From NCBI GenBank assembly GCA_037127315.1, contig JBBBDQ010001122.1, forward strand, positions 5,014,001-5,078,000: a DNA stretch of 64,000 nt, given 5' to 3'. Below the pieces are notes generated by a model that was not told where the DNA came from, ran no database searches, and worked only from the letters and a program-made list of their open reading frames with translations. A program made the translations under genes and the position numbers. This document shows, piece by piece, positions 11,746-23,291 of the stretch. This stretch comes from Ascarosepion bandense (taxonomy: Eukaryota; Mollusca; Cephalopoda; Sepiida; Sepiidae). Each line of letters opens with the position of its first letter. Position 1 is the stretch's first letter.

Positions 11746-12985
11746 TGAAAGAAAAAAAGAGCGACCTTGACGTGGCAAGGGAAAAAAAGAGCGACCTTGA
11801 CGTGGCAAAGGGAAAAAAAGAGCGACCTTGACGTGGCAAGGGAAAAAGAGCGACCTTGACGTGGCAAGGGAAAAAAAGAGCGACCTTGACGTGGCAAGGG
11901 GAAAAAAGAGCGACCTTGACGTGGCAAGGGGAAAAAAGAGCGACCTTGACGTGGCAAGGGAAAAAAAGAGCGACCTTGACGTGGCAAGGGGAAAAAAAGA
12001 GCGACCTTGACGTGGCAAGGGAAAAAAAGAGCGACCTTGACGTGGCAAGGGAAAAAAAGAGCGACCTTGACGTGGCAAGGGAAAAAAAGAGCGACCTTGA
12101 CGTGGCAAGGGAAAAAAGAGCGACCTTGACGTGGCAAGGAAAAAAAGAGCGACCTTGACGTGGCAAGGAAAAAAAGAGCGACCTTGACGTGGCAAGGAAA
12201 AAATAGAGCGACCTTGACGTGGCAAGGGAAAAAAAGAGAGCGACCTTGACGTGGCAAGGGAAAAAAAGAGAGCGACCTTGACGTGGCAAGGGGAAAAAAA
12301 GAGCGACCTTGACGTGGCAAGGGAAAAAAGAGCAACCTTGACGTGGCAAGGAAAAAAAGAGCAACCTTGACGTGGCAAGGAAAAAAAAGTGCGACCTTGA
12401 CGTGGCAAGGAAAAAAAAGAGCGACCTTGACGTGGCAAGGAAAAAAAGAGCGACCTTGACGTGGCAAGGAAAAAAAGAGCGACCTTGACGTGGCAAGGAA
12501 AAAAAAAGAGCGACCTTGACGTGGCAAGGAAAAAAAGAGCGACCTTGACGTGGCAAGGAAAAAAAGAGCGACCTTGACGTGGCAAGGAAAAAAAGAGCGA
12601 CCTTGACGTGGCAAGGAAAAAAAAGAGCGACCTTGACGTGGCAAGGAAAAAAAAGAGCGACCTTGATGTGGCAAGGAAAAAAAGAGCGACCTTGACGTGG
12701 CAAGGAAAAAAAAAGAGCGACCTTGACGTGGCAAGGAAAAAAAAAAGAGCGACCTTGACGTGGCAAGGAAAAAAAAAAGAGCGACCTTGACGTGGCAAGG
12801 AAAAAAAAAAGAGCGACCTTGACGTGGCAAGGAAAAAAAAAAGAGCGACCTTGACGTGGCAAGGAAAAAAAGAGCGACCTTGACGTGGCAAGGAAAAAAA
12901 AGAGCGACCTTGACGTGGCAAGGAAAAAAAGAGCGACCTTGACGTGGCAAGGAAAAAAAAGAGCGACCTTAACGTGGCAAGAAAA
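11746..12985. repeat. ~30-bp minisatellite, about 41 units
   Basis: The unit is GAGCGACCTTGACGTGGCAA followed by 2-4 G and 5-10 A. Unit length varies 28-33 bp, almost entirely in the G/A run. Units in the first ~600 bp mostly carry AAGGG or AAGGGG; those after about 12330 carry AAGG with longer A runs, so the array has two sub-blocks. Rare point variants (GCAACC, GATGTG, TTAACG) mark single units. Because the unit has no stop in several frames, long open frames exist on both strands; they encode only the repeat and are not genes. Confidence 0.95.
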
Positions 12986-13465
12986 TATGGCAAGTGTATA
13001 CAATACAGATAAGTACTCTGATCTAAGTACCGACGATGATGATACAAATTTGATACTTCGCAATTTCTATGGCTACTGTGTTTTACGTGCCGTATCTCAA
13101 GACGGAAACTATCATGGCTCTCAATTTCCTTTCCATTGTAGCACTTAATAAATTTTGTCTTTTTGTTATCTCTCCTAAAATCCTGTTCCGTTATCCATTT
13201 ACTCAAGCTCATCAATTACGTTATGCGTTGTTTTCCTCTTTTGTCTTTGCCCTCAGTCTGACCTGTGAGTATCAAATTTTCTAAGCCCTCCTTCCTCCTT
13301 ATGCACCCCAGAAAATTAAAGTATAACTTTCGTTTTTGTTTCCGTTTTCTTTAAAACCTCGTTGATGTTCACATGCTCGGTTCATTGTGTCCTCATCATC
13401 CTTCTGTAGAACCACATTTGTATTCCTTCCACTCTAATGATCTTTGAGAAGACTTCGAGTTGGTT
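12986..13465. other. Interval after the minisatellite, no gene seen
   Basis: This is mostly unique-looking AT-rich sequence. Text around 13100-13280 faintly resembles the 3' region of LINEs but is too diverged to call. Confidence 0.35.
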
Positions 13466-13908
13466 GGTTGGTTCATTAAACCAGCATATCGACTTTCATT
13501 AGGTCATTTAATGCTTAAAATCGTTTTGATTTGTTTTATTTAGTTTATTTGTTTTATTGTTTTTGTTTGTTTATTTTTTGGAGGAGATTGTAGTTTTATT
13601 GGTAACGGTTTTTTTTTATTATTCAACAAAGTTTTGTTTGTTACGGTTTTTGATTCAAAAAAGTTTCGTTGGTAACGTTTTTCATTCAAAAAAGTTTTGT
13701 TGAATACTTTTATAGCATTTTGACCCCAGTTTGGGGGTCAACTATTTACCCACAGCTGGGACCCTAACAGGTGCTACCACTCCGGGTCAGGGTGGACCTG
13801 GGAACAACATCAATTAAAAGGTAGTTCCATGCTCCTCACAACCTCCCAATGAGAGGCCTTGCTGCCGGATGCAGTTTACCGTCATGCCCAGGACCAAGAC
13901 TTCTAGTG
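13466..13908 (+). repeat. Dispersed repeat family C, copy 1
   Basis: It shares with 24945-25350 and 37700-37850 the text GGGACCCTAACAGGTGCTAC, CTCCGGGTCA, and CCATGCTCCTCA...CTCCCAAT. It also shares with 24945 and 43105 a left part based on ATATCAAC/CATATCGAC and TTTAATGC. In the middle, GTTTT...ATTCAAAAAAGTTT is repeated three times with poly(T). CCCCAGTTTGGGGG at 13724 forms a small palindrome. No protein is encoded; the family is unknown to me. Confidence 0.6.
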
Positions 13909-14475
13909 TTTACTATCTTACAGGAAGACAAACATAACGTAACGCTTCAGTAATTTTTTCTTTGTTTCTAACAAAATTTCCTGTCTCTTAATCCCCTGCT
14001 TAGCTTTTGGAATGCATATTTGTCTATCAAATATCAGATACCGACCGTCAGAGCGATGGTCACCTTCAGTAATAACTTTTGTAGTTTTTTTTTTTTCTTT
14101 CATATCTGCTGTCAACGCTGTGTCATCTGCATATCTTGTTAAGGTTGTGGACGCGAATAAAATATCCTAGTAGGACTTCTAATTCTCTCAGGATCACTTT
14201 GCTGTAAGGATTGAATAAGTCCAGGGAGAAGATATCCATAGGTTCTCCGTATTCCATTTGTAAGGAGTATGATACTTAATCAGCTTTCACCCACACCCTG
14301 AAAACTGCTACGTTTTAAAACAAACTCTGGGCACTTCAGACTTCTTCTTCTATGTGCCCTGTCTCTTCAGGACGTAGGCGATCATGGTTCTCCATGTCTC
14401 CCTATCCCTTGTGGCTCTTAGTATGTTCTCTCCTGTTACTCCTGGCAACCCCCGTTCGGCCATCAGACTTAACCT
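13909..14475 (-). pseudogene. RTE-like LINE reverse-transcriptase fragments, minus strand
   Basis: Read on the minus strand, the segment near 14105-14140 encodes RYADDTAL followed by TADMKEK, the catalytic YADD box of a LINE reverse transcriptase. Downstream (13918-14115) the frame continues as a diverged thumb region. A separate piece at about 14340-14415 is the reverse complement of the 3' end of the plus-strand LINE at 15235-15372, sharing the GATCGT/ACGTCCTGA text and the AGAAGAAGAAG tail. The region is a rearranged, dead copy. Confidence 0.65.
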
Positions 14476-14529
14476 CTTTAATTCAAGGATCAGTCGCTAT
14501 CTATACTCCTTATTCACATCTTAATTTTC

Positions 14530-15375
14530 TCATACATAATTTTCAAAAAATTCAAAAATTTAAATATCTAGGAAGTGTTCTAACCGAAGACGGAAAGTGC
14601 AACATAGAGATCCAAAGGCGAATTGGAATGGCGAAGGACGCATTCCAGAAACTGAGTAAAGTATTAAGACACAGGAAACTTACACTAGAAACAAAGAAGA
14701 GAGTACTGGATTGCTATGTGATGCCAGTTCTTCAATATGGCAGTGAATGTTGGACAATATCAGCAAAGATGAAGGAAAACTTGAAGCAACTGAAATGTGG
14801 TTCTACATATGGATGCTGCAGATATCATGAACCCAGCATGTGAGCAATGACGAGGTGTTGGAAAGGATGGAGCCAGAAAGGACATTAATATTGAGCATCA
14901 GGAAGAGACAACTGAAGTTCCTGGGGCATACAATGAGGAAGGAGGGCTTGGAGAACCTGATACTAACGGCCTGATATAGAGAAAGAGACAGGGGAAAACA
15001 GCGGATAACATATGCTTTTTCTTTCTTAATTGGAGTAGATAGCCTAAACTATCGCCCGGTTCACACTCCACCCACGTCTATTGAACAGGTGAAGAGGCTC
15101 ATCCCTTGTTCCCTGTTTAGGATGTGGTTTCCGGCTTTATCTTTTCTAATCTTTTCACTCTTACGTAGCCCCCTGCACATCAGTGGCGTTACCGCCTTGC
15201 TCGGGGTGATATGATTATAAAAAAAATTTAAAGGGCCTGAGCAGGTGGATGACAGAACGGGGGCTGCGAGATGTTACAGGAGAAAGCGTTTTAAGAGCCA
15301 CCAGGGATAGGGAGACGTGGAAAGCTATGATCGTCTACGTCCTGAAAGGCCAAGGCACATAGAAGAAGAAGAAAA
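14530..15375 (+). pseudogene. RTE-like LINE C-terminal region, interrupted
   Basis: The plus strand encodes FKYLGSVLTEDGKC, then ETKKRVLDCYVMPVLQYGSE and CWTISAKMKENL, typical of the region C-terminal to the reverse transcriptase in RTE-like LINEs. After a frameshift near 14800 it continues with WMLQIS-like, VSNDEVLERM and KRQLKFLGHTMRKEG text. A family B SINE at 15032-15230 interrupts it. The LINE resumes with LSRWMTERGLRDVTGES and ends in an AGAAGAAGAAG tail at about 15372. The open frame beginning at 14352 is a chimera whose first ~50 codons come from the inverted fragment upstream. Confidence 0.75.
15032..15230 (+). mobile_element. SINE-like family B, copy 2, nested in an RTE-like LINE
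   Basis: This is a complete unit from GGAGTAGATAGCCTAAACTA to GGGGTGATATGATTATAAAA. It lies inside LINE coding text, so it inserted after that LINE. A short TTAA/TTTAAA-like duplication may flank it. Confidence 0.8.
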
Positions 15376-15394
15376 CCACATACCACAGTCAATA

Positions 15395-15562
15395 ACCCTC
15401 TACCATAAATGGCTATTGGGCCTTGTATTGGGTGAAAAGAAATTACCAGATTGCGTAGAAAGTAATGGCAACCTACTACGGGAAAATCGTCTGTCCAATC
15501 AGTCATCTCTCTTTCGAGACAATCACCCAAGCATGTATCACAATGAACTGACTGACCGTCAG
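15395..15562 (+). mobile_element. tRNA-type SINE (family T), 3' part only
   Basis: It retains AGAAAGTAATGGCAACCTAC, the partly broken stem CTCTCTTTCGAGACA and the end GCATGTATCACAATGAACTG. The tRNA-like head is missing. A poly(A) run follows at 15611-15632. Confidence 0.65.
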
Positions 15563-15875
15563 CCAGTGTGCGCGAGTACTTAGCATAATATACAGATATT
15601 CTACATCTAAAAAAAAAAAAAAAAAAAAAAAACGCTGGTAATTTTATTTTAATGCTTTAACCATCAAGGTGATCATGGTCCTCCACAATTTTCCCTGTAT
15701 TATCTATGAATAACCATCGATACTTGTAAAAGACAGTGGAGTGCACTCCTGTTAGCATTTCTACGAGAATTCGAAGTAGTTCTAGATTGACTGTCACCCA
15801 ACAACTGAACGTAAAAGAAATGGTCACATACCTTTCACAAATATATTTATGCTAAGGCAAGCACACCAAGCGGAA

Positions 15876-16075
15876 GCAATGTGGTTAGCGGCATGGATTA
15901 CGAAATCGAAGAGCCGAGTTAAAATTTCAGTAGAGTTCATGACATTCACTTACGTACTAATACACTTAGGAAAGGTATGAATCCATCTTCTCTCGAAGGT
16001 ACGAATAAATAGCAGCCCAGACTGGATCCTATAGCGTTGGGTGGAAACCGGTCTAGGGGAAGGAAATTTCTGAAT
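15876..16075 (+). mobile_element. Diverged tRNA-type SINE
   Basis: The order of landmarks matches family T (GAGCCGAGTT, CATTCACTTACG, CTTAGGAAAGGTAT, GAATCCATCTTC, AACCGGTCTA) but with many substitutions. It is an old copy or a sister subfamily. Confidence 0.55.
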
Positions 16076-16677
16076 TCAAACAAGCCTGGAGAGTTGGACT
16101 CCGTCAGGCTTTATTGCTCATGAAACACCGCTGCTACAACGGCTGCAGTACATGTGGTTTGTCCCAACGACCCTCATGGATTACGGGACTGGGGATAGTG
16201 AACGCACCATTCTTCCGATTCTTCTTTCTATGCCGATACATTACCCGCACATCCCGTTTATTAATAAAATTGTCAAGACCCTGAAAAGTGGCTGGCGTCA
16301 CTTGTAAGGGTCTACCATATTAGCAGCAATGGAAATGGTTTAAAGAACAAATGAAACCCAATCAAAAGTAATAATGGATCTTAACATTATCTTTAAAGAT
16401 CTAAAGTACCGTAATTCGTTACGTACACAAGCTTATGTGTACTTGCTTCAATGGCGCCACTGTGTGCGGTTAGCTTATTTGCTTAATCTACAATTTCCAA
16501 AGGTGGCGCCCTCTTGTGGTGAAAAGGAAATGATTTTGGTGTAAAGGTTAAATACGTGATTTCGATACAGATTCTTGTTGGCGTTAGAGAATTGCATTCG
16601 GTTATTCTTCGAGTTAAACACAAAAAAACTCGAAAAGTGACACGAATTTGTGTACACGCAGACATACAAGAGGATAT

Positions 16678-16719
<42 letters not shown>

Positions 16720-16924
16720 GATAGTTGCTGAAAAGTTACCAACTTGGCACACTACCCGAATCCGAAGAACTAACAGTGAGAGACTACTTTTTGCCTCCTA
16801 TCAGAAGGACTGATGCTAACCTCCAGAAAAGAAACTCGTTGCATCTTCTCGGATTAACATGAAGTGGAAAAACAATAATGAATTCATTACTAAATCAACT
16901 AGTAAGAAAATTAGTTCACTCGGC
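16076..16924. other. Interval with TA microsatellite, no gene seen
   Basis: A TA run lies at 16679-16718. Overlapping open frames on both strands around 16475-16813 read across it and encode no known domain. Confidence 0.4.
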
Positions 16925-17600
16925 TATATACTTTTTCGCTCCAGAATCTATCTTACATATCTATGTTTACCATTCGTCCATGATTAGAATATTGCTGCCA
17001 CTTATGGTCCGGTGCTTTTATTTTCTATTTAGAGATCCTTGATAAAACCTAAAGAAGAATCGGCAATATTATTGGTCCTGACCTGACACCCCAGTTTCAA
17101 TCCCTCCTCATTGCCGTAAACTTGCCTCCCAGTGTCTTTTCTATAAATACTTTCATGCTAATTATTCGGATTAGCTCTTTGCTCTAGTACCTAGATTTTA
17201 TGAATTTAAGCTCAGTACTAGACGGAGTGTGCGTTGTGGTGCAGTGGATATCGACTCGGAACGAGAGATCGAGGTGCTGAGTTCGAGTTCCAGTTGAATT
17301 TGTTGCATTCACTTACGCACACATACCCTTGGGAAAGATATTACCCCGTCTCTTCCCTCCAGTTATAGGTTAAATAATAAGACAGATTCGGTTCTATAGC
17401 CTTGGCTGGCAACCAGTCTACCACAGAAAGTAATGGCAAACTACTATGGGATAATCTTCTGCCCAATCAGTCATGTTTTGAAATAGACATGATCGCCCAA
17501 AGCGTGTATCACGTATGACACTTAACTGACTAACTGGACTGGTGGCGAGGTCTCATCAATTTACAATTGAGTTGGCTAGATGTAACTAAGTTCTGTGCTG
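16925..17600 (+). pseudogene. Old LINE 3' coding fragment split by a SINE
   Basis: Text at 16970-17215 matches, with frameshifts, the C-terminal region of the LINE at 27645-29345: clues are IEYCCHLWSG-like, KPKEESAILL-like and FYKYFHANYSD-like text. After the SINE (17226-17535) it resumes with the AGGTCTCATCAATTTACAAT segment that corresponds to the ATRSHxFT region. Heavily decayed. Confidence 0.55.
17226..17535 (+). mobile_element. tRNA-type SINE (family T), nested in an old LINE
   Basis: It runs from TGTGCGTTGTGGTGCAGTGG through GAGTTCGAGTTCC to GACACTTAACTGACTAACTG. Sequence on both sides belongs to one LINE fragment. ACTAGAC and ACTGGAC at the two flanks may be the remains of a target duplication. 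Confidence 0.8.
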
Positions 17601-19284
17601 TTTCGTTTTTTAACACACACACACACACACACACACGTTATATATATATATATATTAAAATACTTTAATCCAAACGGAAACGTAAAAGTTCCTCGGATAC
17701 TATAAACTATTATTTAAATCTTATATCTACTTTTTCCCCTAAATATACTTTTTCTAATAAGTATCTTTTTTCTAATACTTTAACACATTTAAAGTTAAGT
17801 TTGTTTGACACGTATCGAGCGTTTCTATGTTAGAATTTTTTCCTTTTTCCTTTCTTTACTTTCCTCTATTTTTCTTGCATCCCGCCCCTTCCCTTCCCTT
17901 TCTGTTTTGTTTAACCCAATTCTCAATTTAATGACTTCCCTTCCTTAACCCTTTTCCTTTGTAAAGATAGACATGCCAAATTTTCCATCTCTTCACTTAC
18001 AACTCTAATAGTAAATACCAAAAATAGACTGATTTACAAAAAAAATTTTGTGACGTAAATTTCTCAAATCTTAACCGTCATTTTTTTATTTATTTTTTTT
18101 ATTTCTCTTTTTAATTTTATTCTCATTTTGGAATATGGACTGTTGCTGAGGAGACGTGAAATCTCTCTTAAGGATTTCATGTTGAAATGTTCATTCAACA
18201 ATTTTGAATATTGAAAATTTATTTTATATATATATATATATAATCGAGGTCTCCCCCAAAAGTAAAGCAGTGATGCAACTAAAACGCAAGTAGTTAAAGG
18301 GTGTGATACAATTAAAAACACAAGCATTTATAATGAGCAGAAATCAAGAGGGCAGTAGATCGCGATTGACATTGCATTTAAGTTTTTGCAGATTAAAGTT
18401 GGATGCGAAGCATGGAACTGGAAACGAGATATCATATTGAATAGTTTTTCTTTCAGTTCCGTTAATATCCGAAAATACGTTCCCTTTTGTTTTTATCTAA
18501 TATGAAGACGATTTTTCCATTTGTTTATCCGCTTGCATATAGAATTGCGTATTCGTCGCTTATTAAATCCCTGTATCTTACCAGACGCCTCAATTGTGCG
18601 CAGAGATCTCTTTATTTAGCGTTAATATTACAATATTATCGAATTTGGTTCACTACTTTTACTAAGGGTTAGAGTCGCGTGCATGTTTTAGAGTGGAGTG
18701 TGGAGACTGTGAATTAGCGAGCTTCGGCCTGAAGGTGAATCCGGCAGCACTTCCTATGGATGAAAGTGGTGGTGTTGCTTGTAGCCATTTATTTTTATTG
18801 GCTGATTCAGGGTGCTAATTGGCTTAGCCTTGACTAGTCAGTTACATAAAACACGTTATGCCCATTTGAAGGCAGACTCGTTTTCGGCGAGGGCAGTGGC
18901 TTACCTGGGATTAAGGAACGGTTATAGTATTTGTAGAATTGATTTGCCTAATTGACTGTATACCGCTGTTTTTCCCATAGTTTATATATATATATTGTAA
19001 CAAAGTTGTAGAACACGTAGGTTGTTTTTTTACCTACTGTTCAAGCATTTACTTTTATAAAGAGTGCTCGATACAACGACCCTAAAAAGGGACCCTGTCT
19101 TAAACTAAGCTACCTCTCCTAACCCAAGCCTACATTCACTTAAACATATCACTATAAATAAACCGTTTTCACCATTCAATTTTCATTTCAACTTATCACC
19201 CGATGAGAAGCGCACGTAGCAGCTTCGAAGCGTGAAAATTTTTGTGTAGTGATACTATGAACTTATAAACCATTGTAACAACCA
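17601..19284. other. AT-rich interval with microsatellites, no gene seen
   Basis: It includes a CA/TA tract at about 17613-17655, pyrimidine-rich sequence at 17840-17960, and a TA run at 18224-18242. The stretch 18660-18960 is GC-richer (GAGCGAGCTTCGGCC-like text) and looks distinct in composition, perhaps part of an unrecognised element. No domain was found. Confidence 0.35.
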
Positions 19285-19285
19285 T

Positions 19286-19286
19286 T

Positions 19287-19356
<70 letters not shown>

Positions 19357-19363
19357 CGCGCAC
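19286..19363. repeat. Compound (AT)n(GT)n(GC)n microsatellite
   Basis: Three alternating dinucleotide blocks adjoin with no interruption: AT, then GT, then CG/GC. Such purine-pyrimidine alternation favours Z-DNA. Similar GT-to-GC transitions are at 31884-31940 and 34913-34974. Confidence 0.95.
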
Positions 19364-20854
19364 TTCCGACCAATTTTCACCTATCATATGGGAGAATAGT
19401 AACTGACCGGATATCTCATTTTCATATCGAACCAAGAAACATTTTGAGAAAGGAAATCTAGCGGTCGGGGTCTTTTATGCCATCAAGGACTGTAGCTATG
19501 TGACTAAACATCTAATCTGTAAATCACTACACTTGTCTATCAAAGAAATGGGTATGTCAATAAAAGTTGAGTGGGCGAAGCTTTCTATTTTGAAAAAGTA
19601 TAAATGGGTGGATTTAAATAAAGAAATGTATGTTTTTCGAAGACGAAAATGAATTATAACATTGTTTGGTGTCACAGAATTTTGGTCAAATTTTGAAAAT
19701 ATTAGATTACCAAGTGTTTCAAAACTGCAACTCGAAATAAACCTTTCCAAAAGAGAACTTATGACCTGGAATTGGAATGCAACCAGCGATCACACATAAC
19801 CTGAAGCCTTCATAAAAAGTCAGGATATGAATATAAATAATATTATTGTTGTTAATCAGTGTATTTCTCTCACGTTTCGGTAGATACTGGTAATTACACC
19901 GCTCGTTCTATTGGAAGGTTCGAAGCTAGCTGTCAGACAAAAATAAGCAGAGTCTTAACTTAATACGACCCTCTATAACAGTGCACGTCACCACGGTCCC
20001 AACTTCACTGCCAGCCAATGTCACAAATATCTTTATTGACCAAAAACAGTACCGACACACTAATCGTTACCGTTGGCCTCGCTCTCAGTCCCCAGCTCGT
20101 GCCAATTAACATAAAATAAAAAAATGTCGAAGAATGTACTTTTCTTGAACCAAACTTGCGAGAGGAGAGGATGCAGCTGACGAAATGACGAACTGTCTAG
20201 CGTGGGTTTATGCACGTATCATTACAAAACAATAGTCCGACAAGCAAAACATTTTGGAGGATTTGACTCCGGTAAGTACGAATATTTATCGTCACAATTA
20301 TACACCTCAAATACCGCAGAGTATGAGTCAGCTATAAAGTAATTAGTAAAGGAGAAAAAGAAATTGAACATAGAATAGGCTGCGCTGGAGGTACTTTCGT
20401 TCAACATCGCAAATTGCTGCAAAACCAAGCCATTAATTTGAAAACTCAAATCATGTTCTTAAATAGCCTCGTTAGATCAGTAATTTCATGTGTGGTCTTA
20501 GACGAATTGTCTTTCTTGTCGAACGGTCGTCGTATCGTTCGTTCTTTGTCTTCCTCTTATTCTCTTACGTTCGCGCTCCTTCACCTCCGCAATGCCGGAC
20601 ACACTTGGGAACGAAAAATAAGTACGTGAACCCACGTTATTTCACGAGACGAGACGAGAATCTAAAATGTATAAAATTCATGACGCGGCCATTTTGAACC
20701 TTTTTACTCAGTCTTTTCTTTCTTATCTCTCAGTAACTGGATTACAAACATCAAAGATGCTTTCAGGTGGGTCTCTTTTTTTTTTTTTCACCACAATATG
20801 GATGTAATGTAGGACATCAGATCTGTTCGGAAATATGTAAACTATTAGTGGGAT
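19364..20854. other. Interval with no recognised gene
   Basis: Short open frames on both strands (19496-19750, 20222-20449, 20414-20697) show no known domain. The region 20480-20640 is less AT-rich. No repeat family match was noticed. Confidence 0.35.
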
Positions 20855-21130
20855 ACAGTAATTTTCCCAGATTCATGATTAAAACGGCTCCAAGCGATTG
20901 AAGCATGTGGGTTTTGACAAAGAATCCGAAACAAAGAACTGTACAAGACAACAGAAACTACATTACTTGAGGATTTTCAACAGCTAAAATGGCTATCACA
21001 TGCTACTTGAGAAAATAAGGATATAATGAAGATATTGACATTCCACACTACTTCAAAGAAAAAGTTAGAAAGGAAACTCTCACCAATACCAGAAAGGACG
21101 ATAATAGTTGTTTAACTTGAAAAAGTTATA
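20855..21130 (+). repeat. Dispersed repeat family D, uninterrupted copy
   Basis: It aligns by eye with 43440-44000 minus the SINE there: shared text includes ACAAAGAACTGTAC/ACACAGAACTGTAC, GAAACTACATTACTTGAGGA/AAAACTACATCACTTG, and CATTCCACACTACTTCA/CGTTCAACACTACTTCA, then ACGATAA/GCGATAACAACTAC. It provides an empty site for the SINE at 43548. Confidence 0.65.
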
Positions 21131-21164
21131 ATTTATATATATTTCTGAGATGAATAATTTTCAA

Positions 21165-21442
21165 TAATTTTGAAATTATTTCGAACTTTTATTCTCATCT
21201 TGGTTGATATATCCTCATCTAGTTGTCATGAGTTCGATCCTTGGACTTGGTAGTGAGAGTACCAAATTCCAACATGAAAGAACAATAATTGATTTCACAG
21301 GATATTTCGCAATAATCAGCGAGATAATCCACATCAGCCAATCTATGGCTATCTGATGAGGACCAGAGGGTACTTGGTCGAAACGTTGTGTCTTTTATAA
21401 CACCCATATCAACCAAGATGAGAACAAAATTTCAAAATAGTT
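21165..21442. mobile_element. Foldback element
   Basis: Left arm TTTGAAATTATTTCGAACTT...TTCTCATCTTGGTTGATAT is answered on the right by ATATCAACCAAGATGAGAAC and AAAATTTCAAAATAGTTCC, in reverse complement. The centre holds a GTCGAAACGTTGTG motif like the other foldbacks (6912, 44645). Non-coding. Confidence 0.6.
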
Positions 21443-21591
21443 CCAAGATTGAGAAAAAACATTTTTTCAGGAAAATAACTAAGCGAAATATTTTGTAAAT
21501 TTCAACCGATAGTAGTACTGGCTGCTCGGTCATTGAATGTCAAATGTCTCCTTGTAAGGAAACGGTTAATATAACCATTACCCGACCAATT

Positions 21592-21806
21592 TAGTAGATA
21601 GTTTAGCCTATCGCCCGGTTCACACTCCATCCACGTCTATTGTACAGGTGTAGAGGCTCATCCCTTGTTCCCTGTTTAGGATGTGGTTTCCGGCTTTCTT
21701 TTTTCCAAATCTTTTCACTCTTACGTAACCCCCAGTACATCAGAGGCGTTACCACCTTGCTCGGGGTGATATGATTAAAAAAAAAATTAAAACAAAAGAA
21801 AAAAGG
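21592..21806 (+). mobile_element. SINE-like family B, copy 3
   Basis: The head is GTAGATAGTTTAGCCTATCG, the tail TTACGTAACCCCCAGTACAT and GGGGTGATATGATTAAAAAA, followed by an A-rich end. Confidence 0.75.
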
Positions 21807-22189
21807 TAAGAGTATCTACGTTTGACTGGCTAACTAAGACAAGCTTCAAATGTTCAGAACCCTTACTCGGATACTTTTGTAGTTCTCGATCGGTGCGGCG
21901 TCATCAACGGTTGTAGAATGTTAAACGACCTGAGCAGGAAAAGAGCAAAATATAATGTTTTGTATCAATTTAAAATTTCCTTCTCTCAAATACGATATAT
22001 TCAGGAAGAGATCAAAATTGTACGGCGTGAGGTAACGGTTAACGAAACCTGTCTAATTAACTATTAAATCGTGATCCTTAGTGGTTGCTCCATAAAAAAA
22101 AAAAAACGTTATTTAAATTTGAACTAATGTCCTCATTTTTGTTTTTGTTAGCGCAACGTTTCGCCTGTTGTGTCATGATACGAATCACT

Positions 22190-22560
22190 GTACAGTATTT
22201 ACATTATTCGGACTATTGTCCGAATCTTTGTTGCCATTTGCACGACGTTTCGGCCATGTGTCCTTAAGGACAAGAACAACTAGCAACAAAAATGAGAACA
22301 GTCGGAATAATGTAAATAGAGCGAGCCCTTTATCTTGTCAATAGCCTAAACGTTGTAGTAAAAATAAATATAGAACAAGAGAAGATAACCTAATTATAAT
22401 TAATTAAAATTATAAGCCAAGAGTTGAGTTCAAAATTTACTTTAAAGTTACCCGGATCGACAGACACCTGAAGAAGACCGGATCGTACAATTGGTGAAAC
22501 GTTATCACGATAACAAAAATGAGGGACTTAAGCGAAAGTAAATAGTGTAAATAATGTGTG
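22190..22560. repeat. Short foldback pieces related to the 6.9 kb element
   Basis: At 22192-22320 TTACATTATTCGGACTATTG and TTTGTTGCCATTTGCACGAC pair with CAACAAAAATGAGAACAGTC and GGAATAATGTAAATAGAG. A half-element with CACCTGAAGAAGACCGGATC and GGTGAAACGTTATCACGA follows at 22445-22555. Confidence 0.5.
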
Positions 22561-22704
22561 GTGATACTGACCGAGCAAAAGCAATGAACCGGATGTTTGC
22601 TCTCTCACGACAAAAAGGCAAATGACCAAAAGTCGTCGTTGCTCATCCGGGTTCGCGCAGATGTTCCGGTTGAAAAATAAAAATTAATTAAATATTAAAT
22701 ATCC

Positions 22705-23222
22705 AGTTCGCGAGCCAGCGCGAATTTTATTTATCGGCTAGTGGGAAGCCCAGAATCAAATACAAGTGTGAAATACCAAGTGATCACCTGCGATCCAAAA
22801 AGTCGAAATAAAAAGCCGAGATAGAAAGCATCCAGAGACCGACCGACGGTGACAGGTGAGAGTAAATAATATCTCCCTTGACCAAGTCAAGTGGCTACTA
22901 TGCTCGTCCCTTCACCTCCTTTCTTCTTCCCTGTCTCAAAACTACTTACTGACCTAAGAAGCGACTACACCAAAGACATTCCTCACTTACACGCTCCCCA
23001 CATTCCTAAGCCTTAAATGTCTTTCAGCTTATTACTTGCCATGAACATTTTAACCTCCGTTGGACCTATATTCAAGTATTAATTTAATTGTAAAAACATT
23101 AATTGATATGTGTATATTTAAAAATGTTATTTTTCAACTCAGTTTGCTTTTCTTGATTTTATAATCATTTTATGGTTTATCTACCACAAGGCCAAATTCC
23201 GTTAATCTGCAACAATATACAA
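22705..23222 (+). repeat. Dispersed repeat family A, uninterrupted copy
   Basis: Full-length counterpart of 588-2628 without the Tc1 insertion, from CGAATTTTATTTATCGGCTA to CACAAGGCCAAATTCCG. No protein domain. Confidence 0.6.
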
Positions 23223-23291
23223 CTACCCTTCTCTAGAACGGACTACCACTACAACCAGAAAAAGAATAAGCAACCTACTATAAATGATAAC

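Noticed and set aside
11691..13215. Minus-strand open frames of 419-494 codons
   Set aside because: They are the ~30-bp minisatellite read in three frames, all open at once because the unit lacks stops. The proteins are pure repeats of the same short text.
14352..14843. A 163-codon protein with a hydrophobic, signal-like N-terminus
   Set aside because: The first part comes from an inverted LINE 3' fragment and the rest from a RTE-like LINE; the signal-like stretch is a chance product of the junction.
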